Below, in pieces: positions 38,201 to 50,800 of a stretch of DNA of 64,000 nucleotides. The stretch's first letter is position 1; each line of letters starts with the position of its first letter. This DNA is from Latrodectus hesperus. Lineage: Eukaryota > Arthropoda > Arachnida > Araneae > Theridiidae. The notes beneath the pieces were generated by a model that did no database searches, had not been told where the DNA came from, and was given only the letters and a program-made list of their open reading frames with translations. Made by a program: the position numbers and the translations under genes. The stretch spans positions 69,684,609 through 69,748,608 of the forward strand of contig CM075853.1 in NCBI GenBank assembly GCA_037975125.1, written 5' to 3'.

Positions 38201-39660
38201 TACTTCATTTCATCATTGAAAATATTTAATCAAATACTTAAAGGACATGACTTAAATGTTTAAAAAATTAAATTACTGATGTAAACGAATTTTTGAATTT
38301 TAGGCAAAATATATAGTATTTTAACTCCTAATTAAATTTTTCTTTTAAATAAATTATTATTAATTACTTAAAAGGAAATAACTAAGAAATACTTTAAGAA
38401 ATATCTGAATAAAAACATTGATATCTTAATTACATTATCATAAATTTGTATTTAATACATAAAATGAACTAAATTAGTCTTTGCTTACAACTTTCGATTC
38501 ATACTGAGATTAATGATTCAATAATTTAAGAAAATGTTAGTGATAAAATAAAGTGCAACAGTTGGTATGTGCTAACTAAATATTCAAAACTTTATTGAAA
38601 TACATAAATATCAATGTAACACTAATGTTTTTTAACTGTGTAACATTGTTAAAAATATTAACAGAGAAAAATATTTAAAGAATGAAGTGCCAAAAATACT
38701 TGAACATTATTATTAAATTAAGTATTTTTGAATTAATTTAATGATTATGGTATGATCGTACTCATAAATTTCTAGAAGTTATTGTCATATGAAATACCAC
38801 CAAACAATTTAAAAACTCTCCTCTTTACAAAATAAATGAAAAATATTTAAAAAAAATTAATTTCATAACGATAATTCACTGTCTTCACAATTTAGAATAA
38901 TTCCTGTTGTGTAAGTTTCAAGAAATATAAATTTTATTTACCGGAAAACACAAATAAAATATATCTATCTCCAAGAGCCTATTTATTTCAATTACATACA
39001 AAAAGTTTTTGATTTGAAAGTTTTTCGAAATAAAATATCAAGGCAAATAAAAGAAAGCAATCAAGCATATCTTTCTAAAGTAACAGCTCATGCATTTGGC
39101 ATTAGAACTTTGATGTATCATCCATCATTGAATGTCCTCATCCATCATCGGAAGGTATAACTATTATACCAAACTGTTTTCCCCTTTGTACATTAATCTA
39201 TGTTTTGAATTGATGATAGTTTAACAATCACTCTTGCATAGTACCCGGGGATTGATGCGCATTGATCAAATTAACGTCAAGAACCTAACAATTGTGTTTA
39301 GAAAATTTGTATAATTACATCTAAGCGATAGTATTTTATTTTCAGGGAATATTTTAAGTTTGAAAACTTTGACATTTGATAAAGATACTTTTTCTTTAAT
39401 TTGATACTTGCACTTCTTTGCATTATTTACAGAGCATTGATTTATTAATAATAAAAAAAAGAATATCAGAGTATACAGTTGGCGTGAATGGTAATATTCT
39501 ATATTTTATCTTATTAACTAAAAATTTAAGAGGTGGCAATTAAGTATTTTTGAGTAGAAAATTAAGTGAGAAAATCTTAACTTCTAAAAATACATACCGG
39601 CAAAATATATATTTTGTAGTATCGTTACTTCAATAATAACATTTTAAAATACTTTAAATA
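32214..39660. other. A+T-rich DNA without recognisable gene
   Basis: Open frames up to about 70 codons are Phe/Ile/Lys-rich and lack motifs. A small tandem duplication at 37507-37554 is listed separately. Nothing else seen. Confidence 0.65.
37507..37554 (+). repeat. Two-copy 26-bp tandem duplication
   Basis: TTTTAATTGACTTTATCTAT recurs 26 bp apart, starting at 37507 and 37533. Confidence 0.85.
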
Positions 39661-39682
39661 ATACTTAGCAACTAAAGATATG

Positions 39683-39992
39683 AGAGCCGACCAATGGCTG
39701 AGTGGTTAGCGTTCCTGACTCTTGAGCTGTGGGTCCCGGGTTCGAATACCGGTTCGGGCATGGATGTTACTATCTCTCTGTGTTTCTCTGTCCTTTCTTG
39801 TGTGTTGATGTATGAATGTGGCCCGCCCTATAAACGGGTTTGTGGTGGTATGACGCGGGTAATGCTACTCACCTCCGTGACTTGGTTCACAGGTGCCCGC
39901 TGGGTATCGACAAATGAGTAGCAGTTTCCGGCTTTGTTGTGGCGAAGGGTTAGTCACCCAAGTGCCCGCTGTTATAAAAAAAATAATAAATA
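39683..39992 (+). mobile_element. tRNA-derived SINE, family 1, copy C
   Basis: Same family as the minus-strand copies at 18831 and 19786, here on the plus strand. A box TGGCTGAGTGGTTAGCG, B box GGTTCGAATACC, then GGGCATGGATGTTA, a pyrimidine-rich linker, the shared body (AAACGGGTTTGTGGTGGTAT, TTGGTTCACAGGTGCCCGCT) and an A-rich tail AAAAAAAATAATAAATA. A perfect 13-bp duplication AACTAAAGATATG flanks it (39670-39682 and 39993-40005). The 76-codon frame inside it is not a gene. Confidence 0.92.
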
Positions 39993-40303
39993 AACTAAAG
40001 ATATGCATAAAATGATATGTGCGTATATATTATTTTTTCTATACTTATAATGCTATTGTAATGACATATTTACTACCTTGATTCTTAATGTGACACTGAG
40101 AAATGTAGGACTGCTGTAAGTAATTTGTGAAATCCTTAGTGTTAAGTTTGTTGATTGGGACATCTTATTAAAACTATTTAATGTAAGTAAATAAATAGAA
40201 ATGAAGAATATATTTCTGAAGCTCATCTCTGAACTAAAAGCTTTACCTTCTATTTTATAAGGTTGGCATCATTGAGAAATAATGTTATTTTAAATTTAAA
40301 ATC

Positions 40304-40322
40304 AGAGAGAGAGAGAGAGAGA
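40304..40322 (+). repeat. (AG)n microsatellite
   Basis: About nine AG units. Confidence 0.9.
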
Positions 40323-41498
40323 AGGCAAATATTAGAAATGAAAAACATGGTCGTCAAAAAATGTAACAATTTGGTACCGATGTTAAAATGAAACTGATGT
40401 TAAACTTTTAAGCTTGATACTGATGTTAAGTAATTCATCATTCAATAAAGATTATGCCATACAACTAAAAATCCTTCATTAAAGATTCTATTAACTTTAG
40501 CATTTAACCAATTTTATTTCTCATTTCTTTCAACTTATTTTTTTTTTGTCTTTGAAAAATGTTTAAGTTAAAAAGATATATATCTGATCTTTTAAGAATG
40601 TGATATAATTTGAAGAATCTATATATCAGGACAATATTTAATCTTTAAATGTTGAAAATGATACACTTTAACAAGTAAATTAATCCTCTGTTGTAGTTGA
40701 ATTTTCAAACCGAAACTGCAAGTCATTAATCATTGAATCCTGAAATGAATCTATAAATCAAATCTAAAGATATTATCATTGTATGAATCAAAATTGAGGT
40801 ATAAGTTTGATTACCTTAATTAAAACGTATAAATATGGTTTTTAAAATGATTCTTTAATTCAAATTATTGAATTATTTGTCAAAATTTTAATATCAAGGA
40901 AAGTTTTATAAAAAAATGATAAGCTATCATTAAAAACAAAAATTTTATAAGCATTTAAATCTGTTATAACACATAACAAATATTGTTTTCTTAATAAAAT
41001 TCTGAAATAATAATAAGTTTATTAAATCATTTAAAAAGGAACCATGATATAATGATTTTAATATAAATGTCTGCATAGCGAAAATTTACAGTACTCACAA
41101 AAATATAATTTTAATACAAATTTTATAAGCAAGAACACATAAAATTAAATTATGTGGGGTGCAATATCGTACGTATTTAAGCAATAAGAAATGTTTGCTG
41201 TACACTTAATTATTACAAGTGAATCAACTGTAGTTTCTGCTTGGAATTTTACCAGTTTTCCTTGTTTTAGTCACCTTTATTTTATCAAATAAAAACCTTA
41301 TTAATAAAAAAACTGCTTTGCTTAAGCGCAATTATAAGAAAATATATAGTGAAAAGCATTCAATAACATGAAATTGAAAGAGCAATGATGAGTAAAAACA
41401 AGACTTTATTCAGTATAAAATACTGTTAATAATAATTTTTTTAAATTATATTTAAGATCCATAAGTACAAATATTAATTTTGCCGGATTGATTTGAAT

Positions 41499-41521
41499 TA
41501 TATATATATATATATATATAT
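41499..41521. repeat. (TA)n microsatellite
   Basis: About eleven uninterrupted TA units. Confidence 0.95.
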
Positions 41522-43303
41522 CAACAATATTAGTATGATCAAATGATCAAATATATATGCACTTTTTTATGCTTTTGCAGCATTTAATTTTTTTAAATTA
41601 TATTTATTTACACTATTCTCATTAAAATTTTGAATTAAATTTTTCATTCTGTGAAATAGATAGTTTATAGGGAAAAACTAATTATACGTATTACCCACCC
41701 ATACATACTGAGCATAGTTATTATTTCAAAATTTTTAATTTTTATTATTCACTAATACCTTGGAAGAAATTATCAATTACATATCAAATTAGAATCATAA
41801 ATATTATCAATAAAATCGAAATTTTTATACCAAGATCGCATTTTATTTTCAAAAATTATTTTTATGAAAAAAGGAATTTGAAGACTTAGAAAATTCTTTC
41901 AAATGGATTTTCAGTTACTCTATTTCTTCATTCTTCAACATGTTGATCAAATATATGAAAACACGTTTTACTGAGTCAAGAAATATTTTATTACCGATAT
42001 TAGAGATCAAATATATCAGTACTAATGTTATAGAAATACATAACGTGAAGAATTCCCAGGGGAGAAAAAGGGGCATTTCCCTTGTCTGTCCATAAGGAAG
42101 TAGATCTCTCTGGAGAGTCAAAGAAAGCCGGGGAAAGAATGGAATCGATATTTGACCTATATCTGTTCAGTTTTATGAATGTGGTATCAAGGTAAAGAAA
42201 AGTGGAGGAAGATTATCAATATCTATAATAAGAGAGAATTTTTATTTATTTACTAATAGTAAATAAAATTGTGCGTGATAAAGGTTTTTCTATTAATTAA
42301 GTAGCTTGCTTTCAATATTAAGTATCAAATAACCAATTATTGTTAATATTAGGATTAATATTATATTTGTTTTTGTGTATTCATATAATTCTACGTCCAA
42401 CCAATAAGAGGATTTTCAAAAAAGTGTTATAAATGATATTATAGTCATCGGAAAACCAAGCTACGCAAGTGTTATTTAGTTTGTCATCTATGTTGCATTA
42501 CGTTTCCTCAAGTAACACCAATAATCAATGATCAAAACCTGAATTAATGTAGCAAACAGAATAAATTTACATATTTACTTCAAACTAGAAATATGAAATA
42601 GAGCATGGAAAATATAATACTGTTACATTTTAAAATTGTTAAATTACTAATACTATATCAATATCATAAAAAAGCCATAAAAACAATCCGTGAAATAAAT
42701 GTGATTAGAAATAATATATAAATATTGTTTTCTTCTGTAAATGATCAAACGCTCCCTCGTAAGTTGTCAGCAGAAACAATAATTTTAAAACTGAATAAAA
42801 ACCAAAAATTATCTTCGTACTAAAATTAAAAGTTAAGTAAGAGAAAAGATCTTTCTTAAATGTTCATCGAATTTTAAATGCATTATTCTAATATGCTTCT
42901 TAAAAATTTATTTTTTGTACACTTTTTTCATATAAAAATTTATTCGGTATCGCTTACATTTTGACATTTTGATCATATTGGATGTAGAAAATTTTTGATA
43001 TCGTTTTACGTAAAATGTTTTAATGCAGGCATTTATTTTTGAAACCTTCTTTATTTTTCAAATGAAAATCCATAATGCTTTGTCTAGGAAATATAATAAT
43101 GTTAATATTCTCAAATTTGTCAAAACATAATTAAGAAAGTTTTATTAAAAAAATCAATTTTAAAAGATTAAAAAAATTCAAACATCAATAATATTCATAT
43201 ATATAATATATATATATTCATAATTTATATATTCAATATAGTATTAATATTCAGTTATTCCATATATATATTATTTTATTATATAATTATAAATTATTTA
43301 AAT

Positions 43304-43306
<3 letters not shown>

Positions 43307-43393
<87 letters not shown>
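43307..43393. repeat. (TA)n microsatellite
   Basis: About 43 TA units, preceded at 43196-43275 by shorter broken TA runs. Confidence 0.97.
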
Positions 43394-43396
<3 letters not shown>

Positions 43397-46300
43397 ATAC
43401 TGTGTATCTAACTTAAAACTTATTTTATCCTGAAGAAAATTATATATTTAAACTTTAAATTATAAAATAACATGTGATAGTTAACAAATTCGAAAAACTG
43501 TCACAAAAATGTTTAGTTTATGAACAAAATATCTAAAGGTCATTGAGAATACATAATCTATGTACACGGAAAAATCATGCAACGCGTAAGAATTAGAATA
43601 CTTAAAGATTGTATTCCAAAGAAAGATTATTTTTAAATATTTTGTAAAGAAATTTCCTATGTATAAACTTGAATTTTTGTTTGAAAGTGAACATTTCAGA
43701 TATTTCAGTCATTCATTAAAAATATTCAGATATTCATTAAAAAAATACTTCTCATGGACATTTCGTGAAGCCAACAAAAAGAATTTATGTAAAAAAATGT
43801 TTCACTAGATGTGTTACAAATGTTGCGTTTTTATTTATCAGTCACCAATTGTCGCTGATAAATGTTTTACTTTTATTTGTAGTCAAGCAAATGAATGTTA
43901 TTATTATTATACTTCTTCTATTCAAATTAGATATTTTTTCACATTTTGAATAAAAACTAAAATGTTTTTTATCTAGTGAACACATTTTTTTGAATGATTT
44001 TCGTTGCTACATTTGAATTTTAGGAATCATTAATATATGAAAATAGAAATGATACTGATTGTCATATGTTAATACGTCTTCCAGATGCATGAAGGATATT
44101 TGCATATAATTTCTTTTCTGTTCTTTAACCGCATTCAGATAAAAAATATTTTAGGACAATGTTATTTTTTTACATTATATTTTTTACAAATTTCAATGTA
44201 AGTGATCCTATGATGTTGTGTGTGAGCATTATGGTTACCTTAAATCATTTAGATAAGTTAATTAGAATAAAACTAAACATGCATTTGTCATCATAGGGAC
44301 AAAAGGGAACTAAACAGATATTTTTAAATGGTTGATTTCTAAACAACGCAAAAAAATTATAGTTAAAATTATTGCAATAAAATAGTTCAGAAAGTAAATA
44401 ATAATTAACTATTAGTGCAAGTAATAATAGTTTCGTAAATTAATTATCTAGACCTGAAAAATGAAGCTAATCAATATTTAACAGAATATCAGAATTTTCA
44501 AAATAAATATTTTAAATGCAGTAACAATCCATTTCTTTATGGTATTCTAAAGTCCTAAGTATTTATTAGGAGCAGTTTTTGAGCCTATTCTGTAAAATTA
44601 GAGTATGCCCAGAGATTTTTAAGTAAAATATTATTCATAATTATAAATTATTTGTTGATATAAAACCAAGATTCAGCCCTCAAAATCTTAAGAAAATTCA
44701 CTTCAGAAAAATATCTGTTAAAGTTTTAATTTACTAACGAATATTATAAATGTTTTTACCTTAAGAAATAATAATAATGTAACAAATAAATGTTTTTACT
44801 TTAAAAAAATGATAATTTTTATCAAAGTTTAAAATATTATTCTTTATACCAAATATCAGTGTTATTGAATTAAATATATTTCAATAAAATTATAGTTGCT
44901 AAATTTTGAACTAAAAAATTTAAATATTTTCAGTTAACATATTCATAGGATACAAAATGAGTCTTTCTTAAGTAAAAGTGAATTTAATTGAGTTATTTAC
45001 GCAGAATTGAAGATATTTAAAATATTAGGAAGTTGGCATAGAATAAAGGAACATTTACATGAAGAACTTTAGAATTCGTTTTGAAAATGTCTGAAAAACA
45101 TTTATTTTAGATTATATAATAAAATATCTAATATTGAATTAAATTTGATGATAAAGCTTCATTAGAAATAAATTTCTTATTTTCTGCTATTGAATTATAA
45201 GCTTAGTGAAAATAATTTAAAAATCGTTCGTAAAACGTAAATGCCATAATAATTGCAGTCATTCCTGAAAAGGCTTTTTAAATATTTGAAAAATTATTTT
45301 CTGAATGCAGAAATGTGCCCTTCTCATTAAATTATTTTACACCATCGTTATTCTTTTTCTAAAAAAATTGATACATTTATAAAAAAAATATCATTGAGAA
45401 CATTAATTTATTTAATTTTTTATACTGTGGAATTTATTACCATTAAGATCTTATAATAATATTTGACGTGTATGCTATTAATTTTTAATCTCAAAACAAC
45501 ATTCTTAAAACTTTATGAAGCCAGAATTCTCACATAAGTTGTAAAAACTGCAATTTATAGAGACAGATACTCTACAATAAATTACCATTAAACTTATAGC
45601 ATACACAAATACTGCAAACGCTTATAAGTACTATTCTGCATAATATTTTTATTTCAATCTTAAAAAGTAAACATGAGAATTATTCAAATATTTAACTCTA
45701 AACTAACAAAAAAAAGTTTTAATTATCTTGCTCTTTTTTAAATAATATTTACATATATGTACGTGGTACATGGAACACGGATTATCATAAACAAAAAAGT
45801 ATTTAATTATTGCAGAGGAATATTTTATAAATTCTGATACATCACAAGAAACCTAAAGCTTTTATATTACTGTTAAAAGGTTAGAAAAATTATAATAAAT
45901 ATATTTTTAATAAATTCTGTAATAGAAAAACATAAGAATGTTAACGTAAGTTTAAATAGTGTGACATAATGTCTTCAATGTAAATAATAATAGAAATATA
46001 TTATTGTTATATAAATAAAAAACTTATTTTTATGATTTTAATAATTTTATTATTTATTAAATTTAATTATTAAATTAATTAAATTAATTAAATTTAATTT
46101 ATTAAATTAATAATTTAAGTTATATATTTTCATAAAAATCAAATAGTTTCTTCAAACACTTTATATGATATGCATTTTAGTTTTATTACAATTCAAACTT
46201 CAGAAAATCTACTTAAATGACTATCCAATTGAAATTATTTGCTTCGCTCAATGGTTTTGATCATACTCAAGAGAAAAGATATATATTTATAAAATACAAG

Positions 46301-47201
46301 TACTAAGCCCGTCGGGAGAAATGAAAAGAAAAAAATACCGGGATAAATTTTGCTTAGTATAATAGAAAAAGCACAAAATCCCTTAGAAACTTTGAATACG
46401 GTCTAAAAGAGAGTTTTCTCCGACAACTATTCCTGCATCACTTGATGCGGATAAGAACAGCAGCCTCACTTTTATAAATCTATCCTTTTGGAAAGAATTT
46501 GAATGCCAGTGAAGCCATATTTGTATACATAATAAAGACCATCTTATTTAGTTTCCCGTATTTTATATGCATAATGAAAATAATTTTTTGTTCTATCTAA
46601 AATACTCTATATATAATGGCAAGAAAAAATTATTTTCGTAAGTTAAAATACATAACTTTTAAGTTACATATATTATATACATAGTCTAAGTGTATATATC
46701 GATTTTTTTAGTTTAACAATTTAATTATATGGCGTAAAGGAAGCATTTTATCATTTTAATAGCTTTTCAATATATATACTTAGACGTGTACTTGCATTAG
46801 ATAAATTTTATTTGCATTAACTATTTTCTAATTTTTATGTGACACCTTGTGTTTTTCATTGAAAAAACAATGATTTACATTGTATTATTCATTATTAATT
46901 TTATAGTATGATTTAAATTTATGAAGAGAATTTTCCTCTGATTAATTGTACATTGATTAATATTTTGTTTTTCTACTGCTAAGCCTTATTTTGTGTGCGT
47001 CGTAAGGTCCTTTTAGATATTTATTTAAATACTTCTATCATTAATGCTTAAGAAACATCTGTAGTTGAATTTCATATATCATCCTTCTTTGACTGCAGTT
47101 CATCTACATTATATTTCAAAATTTAAACTGCATGTTTTTTTCAATTTCTTCATAAAATAATTGTCAGAACATATTTATTCTAAATCACGTCGAAAGTTAA
47201 G

Positions 47202-47262
47202 TTTGTGCTTATTTATAATAAAATTTGTGCTTATTTATGATAAAATGTGTGCTTATTTAGAT
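47202..47262 (+). repeat. 22-bp tandem repeat, about 2.7 copies
   Basis: Units at 47202-47223, 47224-47245 and a partial one from 47246 share GTGCTTATTTA and differ by one or two bases. Confidence 0.88.
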
Positions 47263-47765
47263 AATAACTTTCTAAAATTGTCAAAATAATTGGTCTACAA
47301 TTGTTGGATTTTTATAAAATAAACAATGTATAAAAAGGCATATTTTATAAAACAGTCTCGTTATGCATTATTTATCTTATAATAATACACATTTCAGCTT
47401 TATTTATTGATTTTCATCAATGATATATTTTTGGCTAATCTATTTTTTAGAAAATTTTAATAACTTTATCAAATTTTCCTAAGCTTAAATTGCAGCAAAA
47501 TTAAAATATGCATTTAATGTTTCATTTAATCTGATAACTATAGTGTGAAAATATTACTATTAATTTATTTTTCTATAAAGTTAAAATATATATGGTGATA
47601 CAGCAGGTAAAACTTAATACTGAATGATTTTTATTATACCAAATTAAAGGATTTTTTAAAATACCAAATGAACAATAAAAATCATTTTAATACATTTAAG
47701 TATTTTATTTATAGCACTTTTTGTGAATATAATTCACGAATTTTCAATTTTTATTTAAAATTCTT

Positions 47766-47830
47766 ATGTTGTTGTTACTAATGATACTTGGACAAGCAAA
47801 GCGAGCTTTGCCTTAGCTATGTGAATTTAA
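47766..47830 (-). mobile_element. Possible 3' stub of a non-LTR retrotransposon
   Basis: TGTTGTTGTTACTAAT at 47767-47782 is identical to the tail junction of the minus-strand retrotransposon at 10355-10370. It is likewise followed by a small hairpin (GCAAAG, loop, CTTTGC near 47798-47813). The rest does not match, and part of the identity is simple repeat, so this is a tentative call. Confidence 0.3.
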
Positions 47831-50800
47831 GTCAATTGGGAGCGTCTTTCGAAAATTCTTATAATATATAAATAATACACGATACCTAAATGTCGAAAAA
47901 ATAAACACTATAAATTGATAATATGATTCAGGAGTCATAGTTAAACTTCTAACTTTTGTTATATGTAAATAATGAAAAAAAATTTAATTATCTAATAAAA
48001 ATACATAATATCTATTATAAATATGATGTAGGAATCTATTTTGTTATTAAGTTTCTCAATGTTTTTTAGAATGATCAAAATTTATTAGCTTATGTATCGA
48101 TCTATAATTTATAATGGAGGATAATTATAATTAAAAATTAAATTTAAAAACGCTATTGAAAACTGATCAAAATACGTCGAATTCAAACAAATTATTATTA
48201 AAGACAGAGAAAAACATTTGGCATAAAAATATTTCCAAATTTTAGGAACATATGACGTTGTAAGCATCATAATTTAAACTTGTTTAACCACCCGCTAATG
48301 ATAAATGTATCGGAGAACAACGTCTAAGATTAAGTCAAACTTTAAACAAAGCTTTGGTTTCATTATGCATGACTATACAGGTGTAATACGTAAGACCAAC
48401 TGCTGTACAAAATAAAACTCTATCGAATAGGAGAAATGTATTTTTGTGACCCTGAGACCAAAAGTTCTGCAGCATATTTCATAAAATCTAATTTTAACTG
48501 TTTTGAGATAAAAAATTAGAACCAATTAATAAAATCAGTTTTTAAGAATCCTGAGATCAAAAACTAGTTGCAAAACATGAGTCAGATTTAAAATTTTAAA
48601 CTTTATGAAATTGATGTAAAACGTTTTGTATATTATCCATTATTTATTGACAAAAATTAAAATTGTGAATCAATATGTTTCTAAATTGATGGATGTGACT
48701 TCGCAATCTCATAAGCATTATTTGATCCATGCATTCAATTCACCTATGTTTAAAAACGTAGAATTTTTAAGAATTTCTAATATGTTCATAGCACATGTGA
48801 AAATTTCATTTATGATAGATATGTTTTCATTATTAATGATGAATATTAAATATTTCTAAAAAGGGCATCATAGAATCAAACCCAGTAATTAAGTTAATTT
48901 TGGAAACTTTTAGTCAAGGAATTTGTAACTAACACATTTCGTTACTCCTTCGTCAAATTTTTCAAAAGTAAAATGTTATCTCCATTTAAATTTGAACTCC
49001 TTTTTTATTATCTTTATTAAAGGAATATTTTTATATTCAAGCTGTTCGTCACGCTTTAATAAAATGCTTGTTTTACTCGTAATCAGTTTAAGAATATCTA
49101 AAAAAATATGTATATTGGTAATCTTGTTTTTTCTATATGTGTTATCGTGTGGCCTTTTTTCACATGAGTAACATTTTAAAGGCCTAAAATGCGATGCATG
49201 AAATGTATATTTGGTGTACATTGATAAAAGATGTATTTGGTGTACTATGGTATGCAACCATAATTTAATCTTGTAATAATTTGGGAATAATTATTTGTTA
49301 TTTCAAATAACGTATTAATTTTTGTTACAAAACTACTTACTATGAATCAAATATATTTTTTATTTTGAAATCTTATTAATATTACTGTAATTGTCTCACA
49401 TGCTTACCAAGCATTTTCTGCAAAACTGAATATCAATATCGATCCAGCTATATATCCAGCTATAGGAAAAGAATTTTCGAAATATTGTATAACATAATCG
49501 AGGTTTTTCATAAATTTTGTTTTGAAATGATTATGAACTGAGTAATAATCAATACCTGATTAATATCTGAATAATAATCAATATTAATTTAAGAAGAGGG
49601 AAGACCATTTGTTAGGTACATGAAATTAGTAAAATAATAATTTTTGAATTAAAATTAATTATTAAAATTTTGCGTGTGCGCAAAATTACAAAACGCTAAA
49701 AATAAATTATTTTGTAGTATTGAAATCATAATTTTATGTCTTCTCCGTGTTGATATATAATTTCTGGTCCACAAAATTTCCGTTTTTTAAACCAAAAAAG
49801 GTTAGGATTTAAAAAGAAATGAACTTGACGAAACATATATTATAACTTTGCATGTAAAATATTTATAAAATTCAACTATTTTGTACTTTCTTTATGCAAA
49901 GAGACTGTGCTTTTTAAAGGTACTACAGTAACATGACTAAAATAAACAAGATAACAAAGTAATGAAACATAAGCAAATATATAATTAATTCATAGTAATG
50001 CTAATTTTCATTCCATTAACTTTAATATTTTAAATTATCATTTTATTTTCATAAAACATTTTATGGTATAATGTGCTTAAAAATTAAACTAAATGATCAC
50101 GTAAACCCTAACAAATGATATAGAATTTCGACCATTTGTGACAAAGTAACTCAAAAAAAGATTAAATCTATTTGCTTATATAAGTGAGTTTGAAAATGCG
50201 AAAATACTCGATCTTTTCCATAAATTCAGGATATTTTTTCCCATCCCGAGTGACATTATCTACTTTATTTTCCTTTCCCTCATGCACTAACACTGAATTG
50301 CAAGTAGTTCATTGCCTATATGGAACCCGTTCTTTTTATGTGTTTTTTAAGAGAGCCAATATGACTTACAAATTTTTTTGATGCTCAAGATAAAATGATG
50401 CGGGTAGAGTTCTCTTCATAGAAAAGGAATTCTCTCTAGCTCTTGAATTTTTAACTGTGTGAATAAATCTCATGTAACACGTTAACCATAGAAGACTGAT
50501 GAACGTTGTTGTCATCAATTTACTTATTTCATGATATAGACAATGCTAGCAAAGATTTATGTCTGGCGTTTCAATATTTATTGTCTATATTTTCTCCTTT
50601 CGTTTTTTCTCTTCTTATTTATCTATTCGTACGTTTTCTGTGTTCTTAATGATTTGAAGAACCTGCGTGATTACAATACGTGAAAAATGGCGATAGATCA
50701 TTGAGTGATGTACATTCAACTGAAGATAAAGCATTATTCAAATTGTTTTTCACGCTATTTGAAAAGATTATACCTGCTATAAGCTCAATTTCTTTCTTGA

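Larger units (their letters stand above)
40006..47760. other. A+T-rich DNA without recognisable gene
   Basis: Contains the microsatellites near 40304, 41499 and 43307 and the 22-bp tandem repeat at 47202. A more balanced stretch at 42050-42160 encodes (minus) a fragment with LQRDLLPYGQTREMPLF; I do not recognise it. A further patch at 46300-46530 is also unassigned. Confidence 0.6.

Noticed and set aside
39694..39921. 76-codon frame with a plausible-looking start
   Set aside because: Lies wholly within the family-1 SINE; similar frames appear in the antisense of other copies.
41915..42121. Minus-strand 68-codon frame with a hydrophobic middle
   Set aside because: The first 25 residues are of normal composition, but the rest is A+T-driven Ile/Leu/Lys sequence; no family recognised and no splice signals that persuade.
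46048..46113. Palindromic TTAATTAAATT tract
   Set aside because: Simple A+T slippage sequence; self-complementarity is expected by composition.
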